Program-made: the position numbers and the translations under genes
Assembly: GCA_037102815.1 (NCBI GenBank)
Contig: BTPP01000002.1
Span: forward strand, 496,001 to 560,000
DNA length: 64,000 nt
From: Neurospora intermedia
Lineage: Eukaryota; Ascomycota; Sordariomycetes; Sordariales; Sordariaceae
Direction: 5' to 3'
Part shown: positions 45,431 through 59,937 of the stretch, in pieces
Layout of the letters: the number at the start of each line of letters is the position of its first letter
How positions within the stretch are numbered: the first letter of the stretch is position 1
The notes under the pieces: model-generated
What the model was told of the DNA's origin: nothing
What the model saw: the letters and a program-made list of their open reading frames with translations, nothing else
The model's database searches: none

Positions 45431-47278
45431 TCATCCTCGCTAGAGCCAGCTGGGCTATTTCATCGCTGTGATATGCCGGACCTTGTAGGACAGGCCACCC
45501 AAAGCCACAGCTCCGTCCAGCTTCCACATGCTTCCAGCCAGAGCTGTTGCTTACATCAACAGAGTTGAAGGGACTCGTTCCCCAAGTCTGGGCAGCCCGC
45601 ACATGGCCTAGGTCAACCAGACGAACCCGGGGCGAATAGTCTCCAGAGGCCAATGTCGACACAAAGTGAGGATTAGAGACTGTGCAAAGCAAAGGAAGAA
45701 GAGGTCGTCAGGTTTATTTCGGAAAGGCAAGGCCAACATTGCGTGTTCACCCGAGCTTCTCTCCTTTTAGACATTCCGGCTTGGAAGGCACGATAATGGT
45801 GGAGAGATGCCCGAAAAAGGCCCTTGAAACAGAAACTTCGGCTGCTTGGACTTTTGGATGGCGAGGAACCACCGCGTAAGTTGGATGAGCCAAGTACTAC
45901 ACGAGTTTTTAACAGCTGGTCACCAAGCACATGCTTTTACGTCAGGACTCGTGGCGGATGATGTTTTTGTTTAGCACCTGTCCACGGTGTAGTTTTGGTC
46001 TTATTGCTTGATGGTTTGCTCATGCTAGGATGGTGTTGAGGTACAGTCATGGTCAGAAAATACTGTCCCCCTCCCTCACACATCCAGTATGGTAAGGAGG
46101 GACAATATCTTTTGACCATGAGTTCATTAGGAAACCGCCAGATCGCTCGATCACACCTCTACATCTATGTCGGCTTAGCTCGACTAGCCCAGCGCAGCTC
46201 AGGTCGGTTTTGTAACGTCTTGATCAGTCACTTCAGCAGAACCTTATGTTTTACCAATCCGAAGATGTGAATGGATTACAACCACAAAGCATCTACGTAG
46301 AGGTATGTACCGTATAATCTCAGGTAATGCAAATTCTACTAACACAGTCGGCAACTCTGAAAGCTTCGACCGACAATCACATGCATCGATGGATGCTTCT
46401 CAAAGCAACTGGCAGATCCAAAACCCTGCGAATCATGTTCTGTCCCGGAATCCGGATTGCCCGAAACTACCTCTAGATTTACATTATGCCGCTGGTGATG
46501 TAGTAGGTACACTGCACCTACCGAATGCACTCGTCCATTCCGTCTTTCCCCGTCCTAGTATGCGACCACCCACCTCCTCGCTGATTTCTAACGGGCACAG
46601 GGTAGGTACATTCAGCGACCTAGCTTCCCTTACGAACGATACGTCCGAGATTGGGAGGCCTCAACTGCTACATGTATCGAATATGTGCTTACGCACATAC
46701 ATGGCTGGCGTGCTGGCATGAATGTCACTGCAGCACAGAACGAAAGCATGGTGAGTGGAGGGGAATCAGTTATGGCACATGCACATACCGACCGAGGCTA
46801 GGGAGCCAACTCGGGCGTGAAACGCAAGGTGTAATGCGCAAGATGCAAGATGCAAGATGCAAAAGAATTCCCACGCTCCGGGCGGTCTGTTTCAACCGAC
46901 TGTCTACTTCCAACTTGCAACTTTCCGCGGTAAAAAAACACGAAGCAGCTAGAGGTTAAAAGACCCCCCCAAAAATGTGTTTTTACCTACCTGTACACGG
47001 AATCCATCACAATTACATGATCACTCTTTCGGCAGCCGTCCGTCAGGAAGCAGTTACCTAGGTATGTATGTACCTCTACAGAAGCAAGATAGTCGCCGGA
47101 CATCTTCAGCCTTGTGTTCATCCATCTTGAATTCTGGGACAGTTGTTGTCCGGGAGAGAACAGAGATAAGTACCTAAGGTAGTCGACTGCAATAAATCCG
47201 GGAGTCGGGGAGTCGGAGGCAGAGAGGCCGGGGCGGGCAGGCGGGCGTTCGTCTTCGTCGGTTGGTGATTAGCTACCT

Positions 47279-47372
47279 AGCAAGCAAGCAACGAGAAAGC
47301 ATGCCAGCCAGCCAGCAAGCAAGCAAGCCAGCAAGTAAGCCAGCAAGTAAGCCAGCAAGTAAGCCAGCAAGC
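47279..47372. repeat. CAAG/CAGC/AAGT tetranucleotide repeat
   Basis: Runs of CAGCCAGCAAGCAAG followed by four AAGTAAGCCAGC-type units. A partly complementary CTGACTGACTAACTGGCTGG run lies at 47473-47541, so the two could pair imperfectly. Confidence 0.85.
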
Positions 47373-48177
47373 AACTATCAAGCAAGCAACCATTTAACAC
47401 TCTTGTCTCACTGCAGTTTTGCGGCAGACAGTCTTGCCGCACGCAGTTGTCATCACTGTCATTGTCATTGTTGTTGGCTGGCTGACTAACTAGCTGGCTG
47501 GCCGACTGATTGACTGATTGACTGACTGACTGACTAACTGACTCCAATTTATACGGGCAATCACATAAGCATGTACCTAGAATTTACAGTAGAAACTCAA
47601 GAGATAGGTATTGGCAATTTTTAATGTGTTTCGCTCGAAAATGTCCGATAGGTAACCACGTAGGTATGTACGTCGTGCTTGCTCATTGACGATGGCCGTC
47701 AGATGCAACTACCTCGAACTGGCAACTGAACTTTGACTCCTTCCGTGTCGTTTTCTGCTCCCGCTTTGACGGTTTCTCGATTTTCCCGGTAGATACTAGG
47801 TAGATAAGGTAAGTACCTTGGGTTTTCTGTTTGGGTTTGTTGCCTTGCGTAAGTGCCCGAGTAAGTATCCGGGTAAATGCCCGAGTGGGTGCGTGTGTGA
47901 GTGAGTGAGTGCATAGTCAAGGTACTTGGAGAGCATCGTCACGTCCGTCATTTCGCGATGTCTAATGCTAGGTAGGTAGGTAGGTGAATGTGCATTTTCT
48001 GCTTTCTTCTTCTCATGCTGCTGCCTGGTCGCTGCTCTGCTCGCTGCTCAGGTCGACTGCATCGAAGACCGGAAACGAACCGGTGCGCCGCCCGCCCGCC
48101 CGCCCCGAACGAGCGAGTTATATGTACACGGATGGACGGCCGGACGGACGGCGGTATATAGCCCGGCAGGTCGGTAC

Positions 48178-48185
48178 ATCGGTAG
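48178..48185. repeat. 8-base target-site duplication, left copy
   Basis: ATCGGTAG abuts the left terminal inverted repeat. The identical octamer abuts the right terminal repeat at 61696-61703. It fits the hAT target pattern nTnnnnAn. Confidence 0.8.
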
Positions 48186-48249
48186 CGACCCGGATAATCC
48201 GACTGTGTTCGATTCCAATCCGACTGTATAGGGGCCGTCTGGCCAATGG
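48186..48249. repeat. left terminal inverted repeat of the DNA transposon
   Basis: 64-base arm beginning CGACCCGGATAATCCGACTG and ending GGCCAATGG, GC-rich compared with the block it bounds. Confidence 0.85.
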
Positions 48250-50400
48250 CACAACCATGTTGCCGCCCGCCAATTTCCCACCAAAATGACATGCGTACAA
48301 CATCTACACCAAAAATTATTAGGAATTATACATACGAGGTTCTTTAATATCGTAATTTACGTTGAAGGTATTGAAATTATAGAGTTTATATTTATATCAG
48401 TATAATTATATTTATTAGTATTGGTAATACTAGTTCGATTGGTAGGATTAGTACTATTACTGTTATTATTAGTATAATAGTTATTATAATTATTATTAGC
48501 CAAACGGCGGTAGTTAATAAGGATTTAAATATAGTTAGGAGGGAGGAGGTATCCTTTAATATTACTAGTATTAATACCCTTAATATATTAGTAACGGCGG
48601 TGGGGGAGGCTAGCGGTAGTATTATTAATTTTAGAATTCCCACAATTGTACCTCTAATTATACTTCGCGTTACTATAACTCTTTTAATTCGTAGAATTAT
48701 AAATAGAGCCATACTACCTCCTATTTTGCGCTTTCTACTTCTACCCTTACCTCTTACTCCCTTTAATTCGCTAATATTATTTTAATTATCCTTTTCTTTT
48801 TGGGCAGTAACTAAATTAATACTTTAGGAAGGGTATTATAAACTAGATTATATTTAATATTAAAGGAGGAAGAGGGGGCGAAACGAAGTATAGTAGGTAT
48901 AGGCTAAGTATTATTACGAGCCTTTTAACAATTTATAATAATTAGGAAGGGGTCTCTCTCCTTACGTAGTATTAATTAGTCTATAAATAAAGGCTATAAA
49001 AATCTAATTAATATAGTAATTATATTAAATAATAGAGGATTATTTACTTTTTTTAATTTTAACTACTAATATTTATTAATTATATTTTAAAATATAATAC
49101 TACTCGTATTTACAATATCGAATAAATTATACTAGTAGGGTAACTTATATTAATAATTAAAGTTAGTAGAATATTACCCTTATACTTCGGTTAAATTACG
49201 CCGTTTAATAATAATATTATTAGCGAATATAATTTACTATTAGAATAATTCGAAGTATATAAAACTAGTAACAAATTTTATTCTCCCTAACGTAGTATAA
49301 TTATACTTTACAATATTCTTTAAAATTTAGTAAGTATATTTACTAGCGAAATTCTTTTTAAAGCGTTTAAGGGTTTCGGTAATAGCTCCTAATAGTTAGT
49401 TAAAATTAATACGACGATTCTTGAATAGTACTTTTAATATACTATAGGCACTTTTTATACGGGAAGTTATTCGTATACTAAAATTATAGTATAATTTAAT
49501 AGCGAAATAAGTAAACTCGTATTTTAATAGAAGGTAAATATATAGAAGGTAGTCGGTTATAGCTATAAAAAGACTAATTAGTAATTATATAAATAATAAT
49601 AAATAGATATAATAATTATACTTTTTTATTTGGGGAACTCCCTTAATAATACCCTCTATTACTAATAAAATCCCTCTTCTATATTAAAATAGACTACTAC
49701 CTTCTAAATACCTAGAATTCTATTTATATTAATAAACTAATTATAGTTTAAACTACTAGGAACTTTACCGCTACTATCAATAAGCTAATTATAAGGGTTC
49801 TTAACACTTAATTCTAAATAGTACTCGCGGTCGTCCCTATTGAGTATTATAGCGGTAATACAGCGGGCATTAAAGTCTTCGTTAGCGGAGTTAATATTTA
49901 TATAGGAATAATCCTTACGTAAATAATTCCTATTATTACTTCGATTACTTAGTACTATACTATTAAAACTACCCTCCTACTTCTTTTTAACGTTGAAGGT
50001 AATATTCTTTATTACGTACTAGAAATAGATCTAATATTAAAAAATACAGTTCCCCTGGGCGGAGCCAAAGTCCAGGGGAGACAGAGAGACGCCCTGAAAT
50101 CTACTAAGTTGAAAAAAAAAAAAAAAAAAAAAAAAAAAGACTTGAAGATGAACTGAACAGATAACCTTTAGGAAAGATAATAATAATAATAACCACTAAG
50201 CTATAAACTCAACGAGTTTCTTAAATAAGTAGTTAAATTTTCCTTCCTATATTAGCAGTTTCATCCCCCTACCCACACCCCCCCCCCCCCCCCCCCCCCC
50301 TCCTACCTAAAAAAAAAAAAAAAAAAAAAAAAAAACTCAAAGGTCAAATTTTGAAATTTTTTTTTTCATTTTTTTTCTCTTCCAGAATTTCTTATTTTGA

Positions 50401-50417
50401 ACCCTAACCCTAACCCT
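50401..50417. repeat. interstitial telomere-type repeats
   Basis: About two and a half to three CCCTAA units (ACCCTAACCCTAACCCT). Neurospora telomeres are TTAGGG repeats. A single AGGGTTA in the opposite orientation lies 13 bases further on. Confidence 0.85.
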
Positions 50418-50450
50418 CTCCTTAGATTCTAGGGTTAAAGGTCTGGCTTG

Positions 50451-50537
50451 GGACTTGGTTATTTCTAGGACTTGGTCATTTCTAGGACTTGGTCATTTTT
50501 TTGGACTTGGTCATTTTTTTGGACTTGGTCATTTCTA
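50451..50537. repeat. 17-18 base tandem repeat, five units
   Basis: GGACTTGGTCATTTCTA-type unit repeated five times. Two units carry TTTTTT in place of TTCTA, and the first has TTATT for TCATT. Confidence 0.9.
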
Positions 50538-51086
50538 GACTACGGTCGCAACCAAAATCCTTATTTTCAACTTCTTTTGCGTTTTTCTCAACAACCAGGC
50601 CGTGCACCACAATGCGACCGGTACCAAAATGACCGCCTTTTTTTACTCGTCATTTTGACACTAGGTGCATCTGGATGCATTAGATGGTCGAGGAGGAATC
50701 GCCGTTGCAAAGGAAAAAGTGGCTTTTTCGAGCTGCTATTCAAACCGTGTCCTGCTTGGCGCCAAGATTCCCTCTTTGGGACGCCAAGACGGGTATTTTT
50801 TTTGCATTCTGGCCCATTATAGACAAATACGCCGCGCCTTCCTCGCTTGCGGCGTTGGGTGGGCCCATGGACCACGACCTTTGGTGCGGATCTTCCATGT
50901 CACCGGGGCCCACGACAACGCTCGAGCTCTGAAAGCATGGGCGTCTCAATAATAGGGAAGATTGCCTAGTAAACCTTTTTATAAATTTTATTATAGTTTA
51001 TAACAATAATTAGAAGGGAGGGGATACTATACTTTAAGAATATAGCTTCAATTTATTAAAATATTTATATAAAGTAAATTTCCTTC

Positions 51087-51426
51087 TATTAGGAACGTAG
51101 GCGAAAGGTAGACTAAGGTGACTACAGTCGTAGCTATATATAGGGGACGGTAAGTTAGAGGTTAATTTAAAGATGTATTAATAGTTACCGACTATAATGA
51201 ACTACGCTTCGTTGAACCTCTTTTATACTTGTATAAACTCTATTTATCCGCTAATAAGCGTTGTAGAGTCCCGTACTAGTTTAGCGCCCTAATATAGTAC
51301 CGGATTATCCTTCCCGCGAGCCTAACCCGATATAAGCGTTATTATTATTAATCTATTATTTCGGCCGACGGAGTAGAATAGCGACCGTTAGAGTACTTCG
51401 GTATATAAATTCTTAGTTTCTTAATA
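51087..51426 (-). repeat. LTR (3' LTR in element orientation)
   Basis: 340 bases, colinear with 59938-60277. It carries shared blocks such as AGGCGAAAGGTAGA, CCGGATTATCCTTCC and TTCGGCCGA. Confidence 0.88.
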
Positions 51427-53118
51427 TAACCCCTCCCCTTATAAGTTCTATCCTTAGAACCTCTATAATTTATAGTAAATCCCGGTTAAGTAGCGGAGGG
51501 TGTTAGTACTGTACTATTGTAGTGTTATTAGGTTATATTATTAGCGAGGGTGCAATATCTTTGTTTATTAGTTTGGCGCTATTATTTATAACGGTCGTTA
51601 ATACTATATCCTGGATATTATAACCGCTCCTCTGTTTATAAGCCGCCTATTAAAATATTAGTATTATAATATTTATTCTTATAAGTTCTAAATATAGATA
51701 CGAAGCTGCCCGTTAGGAGGTCGGTATTATAATATCTATTCTTATAAATTTTAAATACGGCCGCTAGAATATTAGTATTATAATATCTATTCTTATAAAT
51801 TCTAAATACGGCCGTTAGAATATTAGTATTATAATATCTATTTTTATAAATTTTAAATATAAATACGAAACTGTCCGTTAGAAGATCGGTATTGTAATAT
51901 TTATTCTTATAAACTTTAAATGCGAATATAAAATTAGTATTAGATTTAAAGAATTAACCGAATTCCCGACTATTACTACGATTAGTATTCTATAGGCGTA
52001 TAAAGTAGTAAATATTATTTTATTTAACGACGAATATTATATTAAATTTAAGAGTATTAATAAATACCTTAGGATATTATTATAATTACGCCCTATAATT
52101 CCTTTTATAGTCTATTCTCTATTATTTGTATTAAGCCTATTACTATATTTACTACTACTTTAAGAATATTAATACTATTATCCTTTGGAGTTTCTCTCGC
52201 TGGACGCTCTCCGTTACTTATATTTATTATAGCCTATTATAATATTTAAATATAATCCCCTTCTTTACAAATTCTATCCTTAGGACTCTTATCCCTTTCC
52301 TTTACTTCCTATAATTCTAAGTACTATCCTTACTATAAACCCCCTTACTTATATTGTACCTTCTTAATTACTTTTTTATTATTTTCGCTTTATTTTCTAT
52401 ATTACTCTCTTATTCTAATAGTATAATTCTTAATTATTATTCCTATTCTCCCTATTATAATCCGAATTATATACCTTCCTACTTTTGTCCTTCTCTCCTA
52501 TTTCTTCGTAGTTACTTTACTATTTAATTATTCCGTCCTTCCCCTCTTAACTATTATTTTCGTTTTATTTTTTTATTTACTCCTTCTTATTACCTATATA
52601 ATTACTTAACGGTTCTTCTACCCTATATTATTTTATATTCGCTTACCTAGAATTATATTTACCTACTTCAATTTATATTTATATAAGAACCTCCTCCCTC
52701 GTTTATATAATATTCCTTCCGCCTACCTTCTTTACCTTTCCTCTTCTTCTTCTTCCTATCTTTATTTTTATTATTATATCCGTCCCCCCCTCGCCTACGT
52801 CCGCCCCCCCTACGGATATATATTTTATTATTATATATTTATATATTAACTTCTACTTCCCTAAAGTGCTTAATTAGTATATTCATTTCCCTTCTCTATT
52901 TTTTTTTTCCTATTCTATCCTCCCCTTCCTTTTATTTTATACCTATTATTAACTTTTATTCGGCTATTCTCTTTTTCGTTTTCTAATAATATTCGTCCCT
53001 TTATTTATTTAGAATATAATATTATTTTCGTTTAAATATTTATAAGCGCCCTAGCCTTAAATTTATACGAAGCTTTTAAAAAGATTAGCTAGAATATTTG
53101 CTAAACTAAAGGTACGTT

Positions 53119-53119
<1 letters not shown>

Positions 53120-53160
<41 letters not shown>
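53120..53160. repeat. long poly(T) run
   Basis: About 38 uninterrupted T inside the element, preceded by GTTCCC. It could mark the tail of a small nested insertion, but no partner boundary is visible. Confidence 0.7.
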
Positions 53161-53899
53161 CACTTTACTAATATCTTTTTCTTCCAGAGTTCAACGAAAC
53201 ATCGCAATATTCGCTATCGCTACGCCGCTACATACTCGAAGTCCTCTACGGTATTTATAATCTATAAAATGCTATATAGGATATAGTAGTTAAAATTATA
53301 TACTTTACTAATATTAATAGCCCCCTATCTACTCCCCTCCTATAATAATTATAATATTCTATAATAGCGTTTTAAATAGCTATATAAACGCGCTTAGTTA
53401 ATAATAATCTCCCTATAACGTTACTTAGAATACTTTGTACTTCCAATTTTATTTGTAAAGGCTATTTGAAATTAAATTACTATAATATTAGTAATATTAA
53501 TACTAATATTAATCTAGTAGCCCCCGTTAACTCCCCTATAAATATTTCTACGCTAAATATTCCTATTTATATCCCCCCCTCCTCTAATTGTAATTATAGT
53601 CCCTAGCGTTAGTTAGTTAATAGGAGGCTAGTATTGTTAAATAGAAAATTAAACGAATTATTAGAATTTATATAGGAGGATTATAAATAAATAGTATAAA
53701 ACGGTATTTACGAATATTATTAATAAGTATAATAGTATACGGGAATATTCCTCCTAAGGTTGTAAATTTTAATCCTATATTAATAATAGTAGATACTACC
53801 AGGGATTTTATTATTTAGAATAATAATAAATAATATAAGCTATACTTTTCCTAACGCTTTATTAGTTTTCTATAATAAATCTAAACTATTTTCCCCTCC

Positions 53900-54330
53900 T
53901 ATCTTCTCATCCCGTCTACGTTTTATATTTATATTTTACGTTTTATATTTATATTTTATATCTATATCTTATATCTCTACTTTATATTTCTACTTTATAT
54001 TTCCGCCTTATATCTTTACTCTATATCTCTACTTTTATATTATTATTTTATATTTCTACTTTGCGTTTTATATTTACGTCTTATATTTATATTTTATATT
54101 TATATTTTATATTTCTATTTTACATTTTTACTTTTGTATTTCTACTTTATATTTCTATTTTATACTTTATATCTTCATCCTACGTCTATATTTTATATTT
54201 ACGTTTTATATTTTATATCTATATCTTACGTTTATATTTTATATTTTATATTTATATTTTGCGTCTACGTTTTACGTCTTGTATTTATATTTTATATTTT
54301 TACTTTATATTTTTTAATAATTACTATTCT
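53900..54330. repeat. AT-rich satellite-like tract within the LTR element
   Basis: Over 400 bases of TATATTT(A/C)TATTTTA(C)G-like units, highly degenerate. It lies between the pol remnants and the 51.1 kb LTR. It may be a RIP-altered minisatellite or a Thr/Lys-rich coding repeat; the present state does not allow a decision. Confidence 0.65.
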
Positions 54331-57300
54331 CCTACTTCTATTTAGCTAATTCTTATCGATTTAATAATTGGCCTACCGCTAGTATACTACTACTATATTT
54401 CCCTAGCTTCGTATTCTTTAAGGAGGTCCGGGCAATTTATATCTTCTTATAAAATTTATGAATTTTTATCGTCCGGATACCTCTTCTATTTAACTTAAAA
54501 TTAATATTAGTGGCCGGATTTATAATACTTTATAATCGCTTCGACTTTGTACTAAATATTGTCCTCTTCGATATTTATAATTTTCCTTCGTAATACTACC
54601 GCAATAGGATTTCTATAGTACGGTTCTAGTAGGGTAATAAGGAATATTAGGTAGATATAGTAATATATAGGGAGTATAAGTTGGTAGGCTATCTTCTTTT
54701 CCTTAACAACCTTAATAATTTAGAAGGGTCCTAAAAATTTATCTATTAATTTAGCGCTTAAGCGGTATTATTTAATATACTTCGTATTAAATAGAACCTA
54801 ACTCCTAACGTCGAACTCCTTTAGTTTCTAAACTTTATTATATTATTTTATATACTTTTAATTAATAATTTCTAAAGTTACTATAATTTCTAATTATTTA
54901 TAAAGTAATTTATTAATCTATTTAATAATTATTATAAGAAGGACCGTCCTCCGCCCTCGCTCTAGGTCCGCTAATCCCTAAGGATAATACTTAAAGAGTA
55001 ACTCCGATAGGGACTTTCTAATAATAGTATAAAATTAATTATTATACGTCTACTATATTAATATAATTTTTTCGGCCTAATTGGTCTATTCTATATTATA
55101 GAAGATTTAAAGGTATAGTTCTAAGTTTTAATTCTACTTCTCTATTTATCCGTCCGTTTAGGGGTATTAAATTGTATTGAAGCGTTTATAAATATCTAAG
55201 AATTTATAATAAGTCTTCTAAAATTAGTTTATAAAAAAACTATTTTTATTTAATATAATAGAATTTAGGAAGCTAAATTATTAGAAGACGTTTCGCTAAA
55301 AAAAGAATATAAATTATTGAACGTCGATCGTCTTTTATATAGGGATATATAAAATATATTTAATAAAACGGTTAATAATAATAAAAATTATATTATAAGT
55401 CTAATTAAATAAAAGGTCGAATAATTTTAGTATTCCTATAATAAAGTCGTACGAAATATTTTACTAAAGGATAATAGGAATAAGTAGCAACCCTAATAGT
55501 TTATATAATTGGTAATTACGAAGTTTAGTCTTTTAGTATACTAAATATTCGCGGATATATAATTTAATATCGATTATAATAGTAGGCTAATAATAGAATT
55601 AATTAATACGCTTTAATATTTTCTTCTAACCCGGGTATCCGGCCGTTACTATATTATAATAAGTATAGAATAATTCGGCTTATATATGTTCTAGGATATA
55701 AACCTAATATTAATACTATAGAATTCTATTTTCCTCTATTTTCTAATTCTTTGCTTATTTCCTTCCTTTATTATTCTTCTATATTTCTTTAATAATAAAT
55801 AGGTCCTCCTTTTATATTTCTAATAACTATTATCCTAATAATAATAATTACTCTTTATCCTTCCGCACCTTCGCTACTACTATATACCCGCCTATATTCC
55901 CTACTATAATACTTTTATTTTCCTTCCCTAATTTAGCGGCGGCTTCGTTCGCGAATTTTACTTTCTTCTTCGCTATTCCGTCCTCTCTACTATTATTTTT
56001 AACCTCTTTTTACTTTTTCCCCTCTTTATTTACTTTACCCTCCTCCTTCGAACTTTACCTTTCTTCCCGTAATTCAATTTTTTCGCTCTTTAACGCCCAA
56101 CCTTCTTCTATTTTATTTATATTCTATTATTATTCCCTCTCCTCTACCGCCGTCCTTTAAACCTCTATTCCGATTAAAATTACTTATTTTACTAGTATTT
56201 TTAATACCCGACTTTCCTTTATTACCCGGCCCTTCTCTTTACTCCCTTTAATAACCTTTATTAATAGGTAATCGCCCCCTATCTCTAATTCTTCTCTTTA
56301 TAACTATAATTTCCTTAATAACCTATCCGCCGGATTCAATTTTCCCGGTCGGTATTTAATTCTAAAGTTATACACTATTAATTCTAATACTTACTAATTC
56401 TACTTCGCGCTAGCCCGCTCCTTATTTCAAAAATACTATAAATTTAAATAATTTATAATTATTAAAAACGGTTTATCTATATATAATAAATATTATTTCT
56501 ATACCTTTAATACTTCTATAATTATTAATAGTTCTCTATCCCTAACCTTATATTTTATTTCTTCTAGCGATTTTTTCCTTAAAAAGAAAATTACTAGGTA
56601 CTATTTATTATTATACAATTATATAAGAACTGCCCTAATTGTAAAATCCGATGTATTTATTTCTATTTAAATTTATAATATTGGGTCGAAGTAGTATAAT
56701 ATAGGAGCTTCTTAGAATAGTTTTTTAAATTCTGTAAATACTTCTCTTACTTCCTTTGTAAATTCGAATAGCCTCTATTTATTACCCTTTAATAATTCTA
56801 TTAAGGGTATAATTATTTTAGAGTATAATATTATAAAGTGCTAATAGAATCCTATAAACTTTAAGAAAACCTAAATATTATAAATATTCGCCGGGGCCTC
56901 CTATTCCGCAATTATTACAACCCTCTCTAAATCTATCGATATACCCTCCGGAAAAATAATATATTCTAAGAACGATACTCTCTTTATATAAAACTCATAC
57001 TTACTTAAATTTATATAAAAATCCCAATTTTATAATTATTAAAAGACTTCCTTAATATAATTAATATAGTCTTCTTTATTCTTACTATAAATTAAGATAT
57101 TATTAAAATAAATAATATATATTATATTTATTAACCCTACTAATATATTATTAATATATACTTAAAATATCGCTAGTACGTTCGCTAACCCTATTAATAT
57201 AATTAAAAATTCGTAGTACCTATACTTTATATAAAAGGCCGTCTTCTCTTCGTCTCCCTCTCGAATCCGAATCTTATAGTACGCGTCCTTTAAATCTAAT

Positions 57301-59937
57301 TTAGTAAAAACTTTAATTAATAATAACCGATTTAAAATTTCCTAAATAAGGAGTAATACCGTCCGATTTTTCTTTGTAACCTTATTTAATACTCTAAAAT
57401 TGATATAAAGCCTTAATTTTCTACCTTTCTTTAAAATAAAAATAATAAGGGCGCCCGTTAAACTAATAGAAAGACGAATCTATCCTTTCTAAAGTACTTC
57501 TACTAATTATTTGTATAATATTTCTAATTCTTTAATATTTAATATATAAATTAATCCCTAAAGCGCCGATTCCCTTTTAATTAAATTAATATAATATTTT
57601 AGCCGGTTATATTAGGGTAGGAGTATAGCCGAAATTTTAAATACCGACCGGAATTCTTTATATTTTAATAGAATAATCGGTTTAAAAATAGTAAACTTAC
57701 TTTCGGTTTCCTTTAATAATTTTAAAGGTTATAATAATATTAATTCTATAGGGGGTATTAGGGTAAGGTAAACGTTATTAAATACTATCCGAAAGACCTT
57801 TATTAGGGAAGTAGGGACTAGAAGTATTTCGGCCGACTTTAATATAATAAGTAGGATTATAAATTCGGACGCTAAGGAAGAGGGGATTTCGAATAGGATA
57901 TTCGTATATACGGGAGGATAAAAACCCTCTTCTACCTTTACTATTTCCTAAAGGTCTAATAGTAGAATTAAATCCTACTATAGCCCTGCTAGGACGGTTA
58001 TAATATTATATACTTCCTTCGCCAATACTACATTCAATATAAGATCGCCGGCCTCGATATAAAACCGAAATAATTATTACTACTAATTAATATTAGGGTT
58101 CTACTTATAAAGTTAGGGGTAACCGAAAATAATTTCTACAACCGGGAATTCAATTATAATAAAAGTAACTTACTTTATCTACTTAATACTATAGGAATTA
58201 TATATTTTAATAAGATAGGTAGTCGTACTATATATAGGAATAAATTAAAGAAAGAAATTAATAAAATAATAGGGTACCGAATTAATTTTTACGTTCAATG
58301 GGAGTAAATACCTACTAATTAAATTTAATTCTACGCTTAAATTTATTAACCTTCGTATACTCTACTAATTTCTATAAATCCTTACTAATAACCTTATTTT
58401 TAAATATAATTATAATTTACTTATATTATTTTAAGCGGTTATAATTACTACTCTAACTACAATTGGTTTAACGTTCGCTCTATATAAAGGGGTACTTGTA
58501 GGGATAATACAATTCCGTACTAAATAACTAACCTAACTATAATTATAATAAGTTCGGTTCTAGTATATTATTATAAAATAACCCGTTATATTATATTTAT
58601 AATAAATATTTAATAATTTCGGTTAGGTATAACGGCTATACGTATAACCTTTTTAGTAATAAAAAGAATAAATAAAATTAAAATTTATTTAAAAAGTAAT
58701 AGGGGAGCGACGGGGAAAATCGGAGGGGTTAATACTATAGAACGACGGAAGAGGGATATTTATAAAGGAAGTAAAAAAATATAAAAATAAAGAAGATAGT
58801 AAAATATACCCTAAAAATATTTAATTTTAATAATATAATATAAATAGTTCAATATTCTCTAGGCCTTCCAACCGTTCTATATATACTACTACTTTATTCA
58901 TTATATTAATACCGGCCATTAAAAGGACGCTTTATTTAAAAAAGGGGCGTAATTAATTAGCTTATATAACGACCCAAATATATTCTAGTTAATCGTATAA
59001 CAAATTGAATTCTTCGGTATAATAGCGGTTATAAAAATTATAAACGGTTTTTAAGGCGCCTTACTATATATATTTAAGTTTATTGAAAGTAGATTATTTA
59101 ATAGCCTAAATATTACTATTATATTTAATTTCTAAGAAGGTACGGAAATTACTCTATATAAGCATATTATAAATAATATTATACTTAGGCTTACTACGGA
59201 GAACTAATATATATTTAATTTATATATTTTTAAAATTACCTTCAATATAATTAATAGTAAACGAAAAGGAAGTACGAAAGTACTCCTAAAAGTATATATT
59301 AACGTTATAGAAATAATTCTACAACTATAAAAAACTTTCGCTAATAAATTTAATAATATTATATTTAGGGCGGTATTTAATACGAACTAATATAATTATA
59401 ATTAGTAAAGGAGTAATTATAGTAATGGCCGCCGACGAGAGGGTAGTAAAAGGAAGTATAGTAAAAATATAAATCTAATTATAAAAAAAATAATCCTAAT
59501 AATAAAACCTAATAGGGATAGGGGAGTAATTTCCTACTAAATTTTATTTAGCGAGGCCTATAAAAACGAACCAATTTTATTAGAATATATACGAAGGGAG
59601 ATAATTAAAGAGAAGTTTAATTATAATAAATTGGAATTCGAATAATTATTATTTACGTACAAATTTATTAGTTTCTAAAATTTAGGGATATAAACGGGGA
59701 GCCCGGGGTAATATAGGGAAGTAGTCTTCGTTACTATCTTCTTCGACGGACTCTATAGTAAATTAGCGCTATTATAAGGAAAGTGGAGGAGATTGAATTA
59801 TTTTAACTATAATAATTATAAAAGTAATAATATAAGAAGGATAAAGAATAGCCTCGGTAGTACGAAAAATAAATTAGCCGCTACGTATATATATTTTAAT
59901 AATATTAGTTTAATTCCTAGAGGAAGAACTATTAATT

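Larger units (their letters stand above)
43814..48177. other. 4.4 kb gene-poor flank of the transposon block
   Basis: No firm gene. CT-rich promoter-like sequence at 44880-45010 leads to ATG 45011 (MSRTSIDGMYSDNTSW...), open for only 26 codons; nearby stretches read like protein in shifting frames. The 46.2-46.7 kb open stretch is compatible with chance. Dispersed TACCTAGGTA-type motifs and CAAG/CAGC microsatellites are present. Confidence 0.45.
50040..50960. other. 0.9 kb island that escaped RIP inside the AT-rich block
   Basis: GC content returns abruptly to normal from TTCCCCTGGGCGGAGCC (about 50044) to GGGCGTCTCAATAATAGGG (about 50960). It holds A27 (50112-50138), C23 (50278-50300) and A27 (50309-50335) runs, an interstitial telomere-type tract (50401-50417) followed by TTCTAGGGTTAAAGG, a 17-18 base tandem repeat (50451-50537), then about 400 bases of unique GC-rich sequence. 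A plus-strand frame at 50684-50932 is open but has no recognised character. Probably a later insertion or unique DNA not subject to RIP. Confidence 0.65.

Noticed and set aside
46227-46721. Roughly 165-codon plus-strand open stretch
   Set aside because: It contains the dispersed TACCTC/GTAGGTAC motifs typical of non-coding DNA here, has no start context and no recognisable motif; chance is likely.
47279-47547. Serine/alanine-rich frames over the CAAG repeats resembling a repetitive protein
   Set aside because: Simple tetranucleotide repeats are open in several frames at once; there is no evidence of coding.
54061-54349. Hydrophobic Tyr/Phe/Ile-rich frames that look like membrane proteins
   Set aside because: They come from the AT-rich repeat tract of the RIP-degraded element; the apparent hydrophobicity reflects TA-rich codons only.
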